Below the pieces are notes generated by a model that had not been told where the DNA came from, ran no database searches, and saw nothing but the letters and a program-made list of their open reading frames with translations. Source: Isoetes taiwanensis (taxonomy: Eukaryota > Streptophyta > Lycopodiopsida > Isoetales > Isoetaceae). From it: DNA of 64,000 nucleotides. Location: NCBI GenBank assembly GCA_021234155.1, contig JAJEKV010000071.1, positions 4,030,483 through 4,094,482 on the forward strand, given 5' to 3'. Positions 1-10,605 of this stretch are shown piece by piece; the first letter of the stretch is position 1; each line of letters opens with the position of its first letter. The position numbers and the translations under genes were made by a program.

Positions 1-657
1 CCCCTTATTTTAAACTAGAAGTTAAGTGACCTAGGAGAGATACACTTAACCCAGTTAAGCACTAACTTAACCTAACTTTTAAGTGAGAAAGGCTTAACTG
101 TATAGTTAGGTTATTTATGTTTTATATGAAAATGCATATTTCTTGTTGCCTCTTTCAACATTTAGGAATATGCATCTTCATAATATTTTGTGTATAGTTA
201 TATTTTGTTTTATAGCTCTTCCAACAATTGCTCGGGGTTTTCGCTTTGAAAGGATCCCTTGTTTCTAACAAATTAGTTGCAAAGTCTAGCACTACGTTTG
301 TGTTAACCTTAGGTGCATTTTAATTAGTGTGCATTGTTGGTAGTTGGCATTAATTGTTTTTGCCGACAAAACTCTCTTAACTTAACATAAATTCTTAACT
401 GGCAGTGTGAAACAAGCTTAATTAATGCTAATCTAACTTAACACTATAACTACTAGTGTGAATCATCAACTCAAGCTTTAATTCAACTTTTTAATTCTAA
501 CTTATTGGGCTTGATGGGAATGCAAACTTTCATGCTTAGTTAAGTTAGTTCTAATTTAACCATCTCAATGGAAAAGTAGAATTTTTTTCTAGTTAGATTA
601 AGAGATAGCCAAGTAGTTAAGCTAACTTAAATGAATGGCGAGTGGGAAGTGACCCTA
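1..657. other. AT-rich non-coding stretch
   Basis: No gene is visible. The first 640 bases are rich in short TTAAG/CTTAA words that recur every few tens of bases, giving a degenerate, repeat-derived look. No open frame with protein character was seen. Confidence 0.4.
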
Positions 658-2672
658 AGTATCTTTTTTTAACTCTTATTTATTTTAACAATTTTATCAG
701 GTTATCTTAATAAAAATTATAATGGTTACTAGAGCATAAAATTAATTTGTAAACAAATTTTCATTTCAATCTACTTAGAATAAATTGTTCATTAAGAACT
801 ATATGTGGTTAAAATGTTGTCTTATCAAAATATTTGAAGGACATTTTAGGTTGTAATTAATTAGATGATTACATATGTTTTAAACATAATAAAATTGAAT
901 AGTTTTTTATTAATTAACTTTCAACATATTTATTTCATCAATAATAAAATATCCAAAATATTATTACTAAAAACAAAACTTTATTATTTAATTAACTTCA
1001 ATGCTAAGAGTTTATAAGTTATAAAATCCTTATAATAATTTGAAGTGAATTGTTTATCAAACCATCATGTTTCATTTACATATTATCCTAATTGCCAAAT
1101 TGTAAACTTATTAAATCACTGAAAATTGAAATCCTATATTGAAATGTCTAATTCCTCTAGTAAAATTGGTTTAGAAAAACCGTTATACATTTAATTTAAA
1201 GACAAACTTATGTAATTTAAAATTTATAAAAATTTGCAAAATCAAGAAGAGTTAAACAATACATATAATCTTATAATAGCATCCTTGAAGCACTATCTAT
1301 TAAATCTGAATAAGCCTAGGTTTTGTTGAATATATCATCTTGCAATCAATACTAGAAAGGGTAACAATTATATGAGTATAGGAAATGATGCGAAATTAAA
1401 ATTAATAGTGGCATTAAAAGCAGTATGTCGCAAACAAGCAACCCAATTAGAGTTGCAATTAGACAAGATCATAAGTCTAGAAGCAAAACTGAAAGAAATC
1501 AATATTTTAAAAGATTATGTGGATAACATGAGATTAAGAAACGCCTTAGTAGTAACTAGGAACAGAGTTGCTGCTACTATTGGCGGGAAAAATAAAGGGG
1601 AAAGTTGGGGTGATTTCTTTAAAAATGAAGATCGAATTAAGGAAATGCTCAAACAAAAAGTCCCCGCAATAATCCTATACTTCTTAAAAGATGGAAAACA
1701 AATTCACGACATGAATAGTAAGGTGCATAAAGTAGATCTTCGAGAGATCGCAGATTCAGTGTTGGATCTATCCGAGCCTGCTAGAACTATGTGGATTCAG
1801 ATCTACAAATTTGGATTTAATACTGATCGTTATATCCAGTAATGGTAAGGTTATAAGTTTAATTTTTGTTATTATTAAGAAAATCTCTAATGACATGTTC
1901 AATGAAACTTGGACTTATTCAGATTTAATAGATAGCACTTCAAGGACGCCATTATAAGAATATATGTATTGTTTAATTCTTCTTGATTGTTAAAATTATT
2001 ATAAGTTTTAATTACGTAAGTTATTTTTAAATTAAATCTGTAATGGCTATCAAAAAATAAAATTGCTTTTCGAACTAATTTTCACTTGAAGTTAGTTAGA
2101 ATTAAACATTTCAAGAAATATGAAATTTCAAATTTCATTGATTTCATCACATTTAAAATTTGGCAATCATGATATTTCTAAATGAAATCTGATGGGTTGA
2201 TAAGTGATTGACTTAAAAACTATTATGAAGAATTTCACAAATTATAAATTTTTACACTTTTAAAAATACCTTAAGAAAAGTTTTAGGTTGAATTTAATTA
2301 AATAATAAAGTTAATATTTTAATAAAAGCTATTGAACAATTTATTACTGATGAAATAAAATATATTGAAATTAATGTATAATAAACTATTTTTATTGTTA
2401 AAACACAAATGTAATCATTTAATTAATTTAAAACAATCATTGTTTTTAGTTAAAACACAAACATAATCATTTAAATAATTAATTATTTAAAAAGTAATAA
2501 TATTTTAATCATAAAAAGTTTATCCTAGATGAAGATTTAGTTCTAAATGATTAAAGTGAAGATTTAAATTAGAATTCAATTTTATACTTTAGTAACCATC
2601 ATATTTTTGATCTAATGCTGAATTTAAAAAATTATTATAATTAATAAGAGTTAAAAATATATCTTACCATAG
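658..2672. mobile_element. Long inverted-repeat (foldback-like) element around a single ORF
   Basis: The sequence from about 660 to 1345 reads, reverse-complemented, as a diverged copy of about 1885 to 2670. Matching landmarks pair in the right order. Examples are TAATGGTTACTAGAGCATAA near 719 with its complement near 2587, GCCAAATTGTAAAC near 1095 with its complement near 2158, and CTATCTATTAAATCTGAATA near 1292 with its complement near 1917. The arms are AT-rich, roughly 650-780 bp long with small indels, and enclose a 540-bp spacer holding one open frame. No target-site duplication was found. A further direct copy of the inner arm end lies near 2665-2720, so the history is more complex than one clean insertion. 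It could be a foldback transposon or an inverted duplication. Confidence 0.6.
1372..1842 (+). CDS. Unrecognised 156-residue protein inside the inverted-repeat element
   Basis: This is an intact ATG-to-TAA frame in a region where other frames are short. The product is lysine-rich. Residues about 15-50 have heptad-like leucine/isoleucine spacing and may form a helix or short coiled coil. A glycine-containing turn (IGGKNKGESWGDFF, about 70-83) follows, and a mixed helical C-terminus ends in an aromatic patch. No signal peptide, membrane segment, metal-binding cluster or catalytic motif is apparent, and I do not recognise the family. It fills the spacer between the inverted-repeat arms, starting about 27 bases after the left arm and stopping about 40 bases before the right arm. 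That suggests it belongs to the element. An intact frame between decayed arms hints at recent activity or selection, but chance remains possible. Confidence 0.45.
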   Translation: MSIGNDAKLKLIVALKAVCRKQATQLELQLDKIISLEAKLKEINILKDYVDNMRLRNALVVTRNRVAATIGGKNKGESWGDFFKNEDRIKEMLKQKVPAIILYFLKDGKQIHDMNSKVHKVDLREIADSVLDLSEPARTMWIQIYKFGFNTDRYIQ

Positions 2673-2729
2673 CTATTAGATTTGAATAAGTCCAAATTTT
2701 GTTAAATATGTCATCACAACCACGAACTC

Positions 2730-3530
2730 CCTAAGCTCCCCACGCACGATTGCTTATTGATCCCCAGGATCAGTCTGCAGTTCTAACACAAGGACTGAGT
2801 ACTGCCACAGCAGTATTGCTCAAAGAGCACACAAGAACGCCTGCAAAGCAGAGTGTTCCCCTAAGCTAACACTAAAAGTGAAGTGGCTTACAATCAGATG
2901 AATTGATTCCCAATCAACTCGCAGTAGCCCAAAACCCCTATCAGCAGGATATCTGGCTTTAAGATGGAGAGGATTACTTCAACAGCTCGCTCCAAGATGG
3001 AAACCGTGATCGCAGAAAACGTCTCCAAAGCATTTTATAGAGCCATTAGGGCCAAGAATTTGCCAAAAAAGGTCTATGAGCCTTTTCTTCAGCTCGAATC
3101 GAGCATTATTAGCCCTGATCCGACCCTTTTATAGCTGATCCGCCCTCTCTATATCAGGCCGCGATCAAAAACATTTGTGAGCCCTTTTGGCTTGACCCAT
3201 CCAATGGGTTTCTGCCACCTCACACTCCTTATTCAATGGTTAGGGGTTCTTTTAAGAGACACTTTATAATTTAATTTAATTTTTCTTATTTAAAAATTAT
3301 CCTTATGCCGCCCCTAGGCGATATTCCGCGTGGGACGTTCCTAGGCCACCCCGTGGCATTCCCAAGGCGAACTCCTGGTCCCAAGGCCGTCAAGCGACTT
3401 GGCCCTTGGCCCGTAATACTTTCCTTGATCAGCATCATTAGGACCCAATCCTTATAATGTAAGAGGGTAAAAGAAAGCTAGGGTGTCTCAAAAAAATTCC
3501 CTTACATTATGTATAATGTAGGACAATGTA
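2730..3530 (-). mobile_element. Possible solo LTR on the minus strand
   Basis: Read on the minus strand, the block begins near TGTAAGGGAATTTTTTTGAG. It contains a TATA-like CTATAAAAGGG (complement near 3125-3140) and continues with a moderately GC-rich, transcript-like stretch up to about 2730. This order resembles U3-TATA-R-U5 of a plant LTR. The base composition differs sharply from the AT-rich element to the left. No second LTR, primer-binding site or gag-pol remnant was seen, so the call is tentative. Confidence 0.28.
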
Positions 3531-3616
3531 GGCACCCGTTTTTATTTTTATTTTTTGTATTTTAGTTAGTTGAAATATGTAATCATTAGGATTAGCCACG
3601 TCACCAATTCAAAATT

Positions 3617-4046
3617 ATGAGAGGCAGTGGCAACCAGAAAAGACGTTCATTGCAATTTTTCGGAGGGAGATTGCCAAGTGTTTCCTCTCTTGGAAAAAAA
3701 TTTGCCGTCTTTCCAATTTTGATGTTTCTGTGTGATCAAAGAAGCAATTCGACTGCAATTTATTTTTCTTCCTGGAAATCCTTGCTCAAATCCAAGCAAT
3801 GGATGCCTTTACCTCCCGAAGTCACCCAAATTAAATAAGAACATGAAAACAGTCGATTCTAGTAAGAAAGCGGAAAAAAACAAAAGGAAGGTTCAAGCAT
3901 TTGAAGAACCAGGGCCAAAAAGAAGACTTATTTGTGAAAAACCCGCTGTTGTGGAAGCAAAGCATGTGAGATGCGTCAATGCAGATGAAATTTTTCCAGA
4001 TTTACAACAGAACATGGACGAGCAGTGTGGTCTGAAAAGAATATAG
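3617..4046 (+). pseudogene. 5' part of an unrecognised nuclear-type gene fragment
   Basis: Two overlapping frames (3617-3838 and 3732-4046) together look like coding sequence with a frame change. The second contains a basic, nuclear-localisation-like run (SSKKAEKNKRKVQAFEEPGPKRR split by ordinary residues, about residues 42-66). It is followed downstream by a LINE 3' end and then by a lysine/glutamine-rich coiled-coil frame in the same orientation. One reading is a single host gene interrupted by the LINE. I cannot name the family, and the beginning of the gene is not evident. Confidence 0.3.
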
Positions 4047-4048
4047 GG

Positions 4049-4725
4049 GTGCAAAGAATCTAGAGCTGGAGTGGTCTGAAAACTTCTACAAGCATTATGA
4101 AATAGTTTTTGGTAAGCGGGAGTTCAGCAACCACCATGTACCTGAGTACTTTGCTCGTGCCTTTGCCAAACTCCACCCTGGTTCGAGGCCCACAGCTCTA
4201 CCTGCGTTCTCGAAGCACAGGATCATCGCGTCCATTCGAACAGGGGCCCACCATCTTCGGCTTGAGACGGGTCGGTGGGTTGGATAGCCGCCAGACGGGC
4301 TTTGTCGTTGTTGCCGGGGGGGTTGTTGAGGATGAAAGCCATGCCTTCCGTGAGTCTGCCCAGCCTATAGTCACATTCGGCTCGCTCTACATTCTCTTGG
4401 TGCGACTGGTCCGCCTCGCCAGACGAAGCTACTCAAGCCGCCGATTCGATCCCTTGGCTCCTATCTCCGGGAGGTTTTGGATCTGCGGACTCACCTCTGC
4501 CCCCCGGCGCCTACCTGAGGTGCCGGGAATTCATATATATATATATATGTATATTTACGGTTATTTGCCCAGCTTGTTGTCGCTTGACGATTTTCCCTCC
4601 TAGGGGGTTAATCCGGGTAGCAAAGAGCTTGTTGCACCCGTGTAATTTGGATCCCATAGGCCGATTGGCCTCCGCGGACGATAAAAGAACCTTCCTTCCT
4701 TTCTTCCTTCCTTCTTTCCTTCAAT
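4049..4725 (+). mobile_element. Truncated LINE 3' end (C-terminal reverse-transcriptase region)
   Basis: An open frame from about 4049 to 4288 translates to a stretch containing RIIASIRTGAHHLRLETGRW. This resembles the segment before the C-terminal zinc-knuckle region of plant-type LINE reverse transcriptases. Just downstream the same frame reads on through stops to a C-x2-C pattern, and a second frame carries VVEDE. The CPAYSHIR-like block seen near 4355-4380 fits the cysteine/histidine tail of these proteins. Stops and a frame change show it is dead. Its 3' side has an (AT)n tract near 4530 and a (CTTC/CTTT)n tract near 4692-4722, which could be the element's tail. It lies between two coding-like blocks in the same orientation. 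Confidence 0.45.
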
Positions 4726-4739
4726 TAACAGGTAAAAAA

Positions 4740-5157
4740 GTAGATTGGGATACATTTAAAGTTTTGGCCAAAGATTTGGCAAAGGGAGGAGCAAAAGAAT
4801 CTGCTATCACAGAAGAAATTGGGACTTCTAAATCCATATCCAAGGTTCTTAAATTACCCGAAGGAAGACCTTCAATTTGCAGAAACTCTGTTGCAGCATT
4901 GCCATAGACAGCTAATTAGCAGCTCTTCCAAGGTTGAAGAACTAAAAAATCAGCAGGCAGAACTACGTGACAACATAAATAAGTTTTTAGGAAGAAAGGA
5001 TGCACATGAAGAGGACCTAGCACAGATTCAACAAGACATTGATAGTGTTCTTGACGACACTAAGCAGAATAAGAGAGACATCAAGAATGTGCAGCAGGAG
5101 ATTGACCTCTTGATGAGGGATAGAACCAGGAAGGAAGAAACATTGAAGAGAATTTAA
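4740..5157 (+). pseudogene. Coiled-coil gene fragment downstream of the LINE
   Basis: Frame 4584-4907 includes GKKVDWDTFKVLAKDLAKGG. The overlapping frame 4819-5157 gives a strongly helical, charged segment (for example EELKNQQAELRDNINKFLGR) with E/K/Q/L heptads over about 75 residues. The two frames overlap and need a splice or frameshift to join. This is coiled-coil coding sequence of unknown family. It may be the continuation of the fragment at 3617-4046, with the LINE inserted between them. Confidence 0.35.
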
Positions 5158-6408
5158 AAACCATTGGACAAAGCCATTCGGGAAAAGGAGTTAAATCATC
5201 ATTTATTTAAATTGGATTTATGTCTGTTCCAAAAGCACGCCATTTTTGCATACCCTTTTCTCAATATAGTGTTTTGTTGTGTGACATGCTGTTTTGCATT
5301 GTTGCAAATTTTTGCATTGTAGTAGTGGTTGGTTTAACATTTTCTTGTTTTAGTGAGAAGAATGTGGTGTTTGATTAGCATGTGTAGATAACAACACATC
5401 AATATACAGAGAACACTTTTTACATTGTATTCACTTGATATGAAGATTACATCATGGGGGGACTAGTCCTTTCTTTGTCAAATAACTCTCAAGATAGGGA
5501 TCCATCTCCTTAGTAGATCTAGTTTCGATGCTTTTGACAACATCCGATAATCTGCTTTTACCAGAAGCCAAGCCACTCATGATGGACATGAATAGTACTA
5601 GAAACTCATCTGTTGAGTAATCTTTTGATTATAAAAGCACTTAAGAGCATCATCATCTACTATTATGATGTCCTCTTTCTTTTGAATGCCAAGCTGATCC
5701 ATCATAGTACCAAGATGTTTCACCTAAGACCGGTTTGCCATCCGGATCTCTTGGATGTGGAAACTTTTATACACTTACTTTGGTCCCAAATCGCCCAAAG
5801 CTCGATTCATGCCCGGTAACACCCTAAGTACTTCATCAACATTTTCGTTCCATTGAGGACCAGATGGCAACTCGAAACAATCTGAACGCCTCATTCATCA
5901 TATCTTCTAAGTGTGGACGAGGATAGATCCACTTAGTATTCGATTCTAGAGGGACTTGCTCGAAGTCATCCCTGTTAATAAGCGGACACCATTCAGATCG
6001 AAGACAATGATTTTGTCACAAGCAGGTGGAGGCCTGAACCATGGAAAACAAAGAGTTAGCCATGCAAAAGTGTTCTGCAATACACGCCAAGCGCGTTTTA
6101 TCCTTCATAAATAAGCTACATATCGCCTCGGGCGGAATTACCTTTCATCGCCGCCGCCATCCGCAGCAATCGAAGGCCTACTTCACTCCCCGGATGCTTA
6201 TCGTCGGAAGCATGAACGCCACCGTTAAGTTCTGGACACGCTCTTTCTATGAAAGCTACCAATGTGGGTTTGATTCCTAACCTCGGTGGTTGCATCCGAG
6301 CTTGCATGATCATCCCGGCCGCTATCGAATCGCCGCAATCGTACCCCCCTTTGGACATTACCAGCTGGAATGTTATCAAGCATGGACGCCAAATTTTTCT
6401 CCATGGTC
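5158..6408. other. No recognisable gene
   Basis: Only short overlapping frames are present and none has family motifs. The right part (about 5850-6400) becomes more GC-rich and may be the decayed 3' continuation of the minus-strand ORFs that begin at 6409. Confidence 0.3.
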
Positions 6409-7138
6409 TCACGTTCCCGCTCTAGGGGTTGCATTTGTTTTTGAACATTCTGGAGTTGCATTCGGAGGCTTTTGTGAACTAGTATTCTGCTTCTGCCCTT
6501 TGTAAGGTACCAAAGCCCACGGGTTTTTATCTTTGACAGGACCCCAATCAGCCATGGCTAGTACCTTTTCGAAAAACACTTCAAGGAAATCCCTGGACTG
6601 GTCATCGTTGACGAAACTTAAACATCTTCTTGATGTCTTCAGGGCCTCTCTACCAATATACTCTCCAACATGCAATTCACAGCAAGTGGTATCAAGTGGT
6701 GCAAATGCCTCAACAAGATAGCTTGCCAGATTGATTGCAAACCCATGTTTATTCAAGGGTCCATTTTCTTTTGTGCGCAATTCCGTGAGTGATGTCTTTC
6801 CGTAGAGGTTAGGAACATCAAATTCCTCGCTTTCATTTGCTTCATCCTCATCATCCGCTTTGTAGAAGACATTTTTCAAGTTGGGTTCATCCAAAAGAAA
6901 ACACCGCCATGCACCTTTATCCGATGCCCCTTTGCTCTTAGCTACCTCATAGTCGATCATCCGCACAAGGGATATCATTATGAAGATTATACAAGCGCTT
7001 TTGCACTTTGATCCTCAAATCAAGATCCTTTGTCTCAAAGAGAAGAGAACCTTCCCTAACGACCTTTAGGCATTCCAAGTCGTGATGAAGCCACCAAAGC
7101 ATGCATATGAGGCTCTCCCCGGGGGCATATGATGACAA
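6409..7138 (-). pseudogene. Broken minus-strand ORF with a faint methyltransferase-like segment
   Basis: Two frames (7138-6947 and 6978-6409) overlap where the peptide YNLHND appears to continue into SLVRMIDYEVAKS after a one-base shift, so they were probably one ORF. The long frame is acidic near residues 43-52. It then has a segment around residues 85-140 with a repeated helix-strand rhythm (SYLVEAFAPLDTTCCELHVG, then IGREALKTSRRCLSFVND). That rhythm loosely recalls the AdoMet-binding end of N4/N6-type DNA methyltransferases. The glycine-rich motif and a DPPY-type motif are not conserved, so catalysis is unlikely and the relationship uncertain. It ends in a low-complexity tail. It is part of a decayed minus-strand series running from 9558. 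Confidence 0.3.
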
Positions 7139-7352
7139 TAGTAAAGAGCTTCGAAGTTGTTAAGCCTATGCGCTTACTAAAAAACTGTTGTACTCTGTTG
7201 AGTCATCCCCTTCTCTCCTTTTGCAGTCCCGCTATCCAATACAAACAGAGAAATATTTAATATCGGTAGGAGACCTTTATAGCCGAGAGACCGGGTATTG
7301 GAGTGCGGGTAAGTCACCACCAACATCTTTCAGGGACGGGCAACCTTTCTTC

Positions 7353-8060
7353 TCAAATTTCAGCCATCACCTTATCCGATAGCTTTGCGGTGTCTTTGTT
7401 GGTTCTTTGATTTCTCGCTTTTTGAAATTCCTTCGACCAAAAGGCGTATTTCTTGATGTCATCGCCAGACACGCCATACTTGTCTAGCAAGCCGACTTCA
7501 GACAATGTTATATCACCAGATAGCTTCTGAAGTTCTTCACCAACTGCTACCTTCATAACTCGCATGTTCTTTATATGAGTGCAACAATCAATGAAGGACA
7601 TTTTGTCCTTAACTGAAGAAGCCTTCTTGTACACAACCAAATGATTTCATCATCTTGAAGGCCCTGTACTTTCCTCATCTCGGTAATCTTGAGATCAAAT
7701 ATTGAAGTATCTTGAGGAGGCACTCGTCCCATTGGGTCTGGTAGTCGCTTTTCGAAAGCATAAGCATTCCGTATTCGTTCCACTTCATGAGACTTCGTCC
7801 TTAGCGAAGACAATCTTGTAGGCATCTGTAGGACCTCTGGAAGCTGCTTCAGACGTCTCGCCTGCTTCCTCCCCAGTTTCTTTTCCTGTTTTTTTTGCCC
7901 TTAGTTTCCTATCTTGGATGATAGTCTGAGTCAAGGTCTTTTCCAATGACTTAAACTCGTCGACTTCGTTCCTCCCCGTTTTGTTTGCGTGGGTCTTCCA
8001 TATTCTATCCATTCTTTCGGGCATGACCGGAAGTTGTTCCACGTAAAAGGGCTGCGTGTA
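7353..8060 (-). pseudogene. Fragments of the same unrecognised minus-strand gene
   Basis: Three overlapping frames (about 8060-7785, 7825-7571 and 7640-7353) read as consecutive parts of one protein that changes frame. They give a lysine/glutamate-rich helical segment with a KKTGKETGEEAGETSEAASR linker, then a helical domain with SGDITLSEVGLLDKYGVSGD. I do not recognise a family. The 5' side stops where the palindromic repeat array at 8138-8562 begins, suggesting that array inserted into the gene. Confidence 0.3.
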
Positions 8061-8137
8061 AGGAAAGCATGTCAGCCAATATGAGCGGGGTATACAAAAA
8101 TTAACCGCTTTTAGATCAAGCAAAAATGATAATCGTG

Positions 8138-8562
8138 AACGCCAAAGGCAGCGCCGTGCCAATTACCGGGCGCTGGCGTGTATTCATGCCGCCAATTCGC
8201 TGGACGCGAATACACGCCCGGTAATGCAGACGCTTCCAAATCGCTACCTGGCGTGAATTCATGCCGCCAATTGGTGCACTGGCGAATTCATGCCGCCAAT
8301 TCGCTACCGGGCGTGTATTCGCCCGCTTAATTGTCAAGATGAATACACGCCACGCGCGAATTGCCAGGTGCTTTGCATTTTGATCGGCGCAGACGTTGGC
8401 AATTCAGCAGCGTGGGTGTATTCATGATGCCAATTCAACCTTCGATCAAAATGTAAAGACCTTTGGCATTCGGCGTATGCAGGTATTCATGCCGACAATT
8501 CGCGACGTAATACATGCCGATTTAATTGGCAAAGATGAATACACGCCACGCCAATTGGCACT
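8138..8562. repeat. Array of short palindromic motifs (GGCGTGTATTC / GAATACACGCC)
   Basis: About ten copies or part-copies of a motif near GGCGTGTATTCATGCCGCC occur in both orientations. Forward copies are near 8172, 8249, 8287, 8410 and 8487. Reverse copies (GAATACACGCC) are near 8209, 8341 and 8537. A local inverted repeat pairs GCATTTTGATCG (about 8374) with CGATCAAAATG (about 8434). The motif recurs at 11.7-12.1 kb. No protein signal is present. It interrupts the minus-strand ORF series. Confidence 0.6.
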
Positions 8563-9033
8563 TTATTTGGCCGGACCTAGTCTACTACCGTTATTGCTAC
8601 TTGATATATCTGACTCTATTCCACCAAATATACTAACCTTCTATAAAGAAAGACTTAGCCCATTTTCGTTCAATGTTGCACTAATCTCCGCGAGTGTCCT
8701 CTGCATAGGGTATGGGGGCTTAGAAACCGACACCTCCCCGTGGGTTGTAATGTAGCGTATACATTGTTTGTCCGGGTTTGCTTAGCCTGGTTGGATAGGG
8801 ATCGTTGTACCTCAATAGAATCTTTGTACGTCAATAATAAGGAAGCATACATTAGGGTTCTCCAACGTTAGCTCTTCTAGTGTTGTCCCTTGGAGTGGAG
8901 CATCCTTTTCTTATCCCAAGGAAGCACCTCGGTGGCATAGGAACTTGGCCTGGATTCCTCACCATCGCCCTCAATATTTCTCTTGCATGCTCGTGGTCAT
9001 ACCTCCCGCTAACAAGACTTGACTTATGTGATC

Positions 9034-9558
9034 TCACCGAGGGCGGTCAACATGGATGGGATGTGTAAAAGATTGGCCAAGTGGGTAGTTGTCTGCATAC
9101 TTGACTAGCCTACTCATTGCCTCCAGCTCTAAGTCCAGCAATCTTCGTACATCCCTGATATCATTTTGATGCTTCATCTCCTCCAGGTAGTAACTTGGAG
9201 AAGGTCCTCGCAAAGCTCTCCTCACTGCAGACACACCTTCACTAATAGAAACTGGAGTGAGGACAGTATTTTGAGGCCATCCGTACTTGAAACATGACTC
9301 AGCACTCACGTCCTTCTTCATCAGACCATCTTTGAAAGTAGTTGCCCTGGCATGTGTAAATCTGACGAGATCTTTCTTGTGGTTCTTCACAACCTCCACT
9401 AGGAGTTGACAACATATGTCATCCTGCTCCTCACAAGTGATAAGAATACCTTGTTTCTTCATAAGATCGGGTCTCTTTCTTTCCTCGGAGTGTAACCCAA
9501 GATCCACCTTACCATTTGTTTTGCCTACATCAACATACCACTCCGCACTGTCATCCAT
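9034..9558 (-). CDS. Unrecognised 174-residue ORF, probably an exon of a decayed mobile gene
   Basis: This is one of the longest minus-strand frames in this part of the window. The product is mixed charged, with KKQGILITCEEQDDICCQLL (about 34-53), a basic middle, and a helical C-terminal third rich in arginine and leucine (DVRRLLDLELEAMSRLVKYA). No zinc cluster, DDE triad or membrane segment was found. Coding-like text seems to continue upstream in another frame (about 9560-9790) with stops. It points the same way as the fragments at 6409-8060 and may be their 5' part, separated by the palindromic array. Family unknown. Confidence 0.35.
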   Translation of the reverse strand: MDDSAEWYVDVGKTNGKVDLGLHSEERKRPDLMKKQGILITCEEQDDICCQLLVEVVKNHKKDLVRFTHARATTFKDGLMKKDVSAESCFKYGWPQNTVLTPVSISEGVSAVRRALRGPSPSYYLEEMKHQNDIRDVRRLLDLELEAMSRLVKYADNYPLGQSFTHPIHVDRPR

Positions 9559-10300
9559 CTTCTCCTTGGGGCATGGAGGATCTCAGGTTGCGCCCGATAA
9601 TGGACCCGCTATCATCCATCGACAATGCATAGGATCTGCGTCCTCATTGGGCTTTCCCCTTCTTACGTGAGGAGTGGAGCTGTTGGAGTATCTTCCGAGC
9701 CTCTTGCTTTCTTAGGAGGGAGGTGTAGGAGCTACCATTCGGTTTTGTCTCTTCTTCCCCGCAAAGCGAGGGTGCAATACACGCTTTAGCGATTTCGAGT
9801 GGTCATCAATTCGGCCGGGCTAAAGTACGTAATGGCATACGGTCCCCAATTCTGTGACATGCACTCATAAAGGCGTGCCAATTACAAACATGTCGAGCGA
9901 CACTGGAAGGCAGGCCAACTAAACACGGTCATACTACTTTACACATGGGTGGACAGATTATAGACGAGCGGTTAATCACGAAAGGGGGACAATTTAACAC
10001 AGGAAGGACATTTATTATGCAGATGCAAATACAAGTCACTGCAGAAATCATGAGCTAAAGAAATGATAGACAGGAGTGTGAGCAGCTATAGAAATTTAAG
10101 TCACCGCTCTGTAAATAATAGAGCGGGAGTATAGGCGTAAGATCTGAGCAAATACGAAGAATACTGAGCAAACACCGCACACTAATCGAGCAATGAACAA
10201 TGAATGAATAACACGTAATGATGACAATAACCGACCTTGAGCATCTTCTCGGGCCCGGCCCGAGTTTGGAGCAAAGACGACCTTTGGGCGGCATCTTCGC
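9559..10300. other. No intact gene
   Basis: The left 230 bases may be decayed coding sequence continuing the minus-strand frame at 9034-9558. The rest shows only short overlapping frames. Confidence 0.3.
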
Positions 10301-10304
10301 GATG

Positions 10305-10605
10305 ATCTTGAGCGCCTCGGAGTTCTTGAGTTCTTGAGCGCCTCGGAGTTCTTGAGCGTCTCGGAGCAAGTCGACAATCAAAAAGCAAGAAATGGTAGTA
10401 AAAAAACTTATATAGATTTCCATAAGGCGATTAGGTCGGCTTTCGATCGACTTTTCGATCGGCGGGTTTCATTCGGATCGACTTTTCATCGACGGTCCGA
10501 TAGAGGCGGCGGTTATTAAAATTTAGCGGATCGACTTTTAATCGACGGTCCGATAGATGGGAGCGGTTATTTAAATTTCGCGGATCGACTTTTAATCGAC
10601 GGTTA
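10305..10605. repeat. Two adjacent tandem-repeat blocks
   Basis: From 10305 to 10368 the word GCGCCTCGGAGTTCTTGA repeats about three times. From 10445 to 10605 a unit of about 54 bp repeats three times, each containing GGATCGACTTTTAATCGACG followed by an AT-rich spacer. The core GATCGACTTTTAATCGACGG has some dyad symmetry (TCGA...TCGA). No coding potential. Confidence 0.65.
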
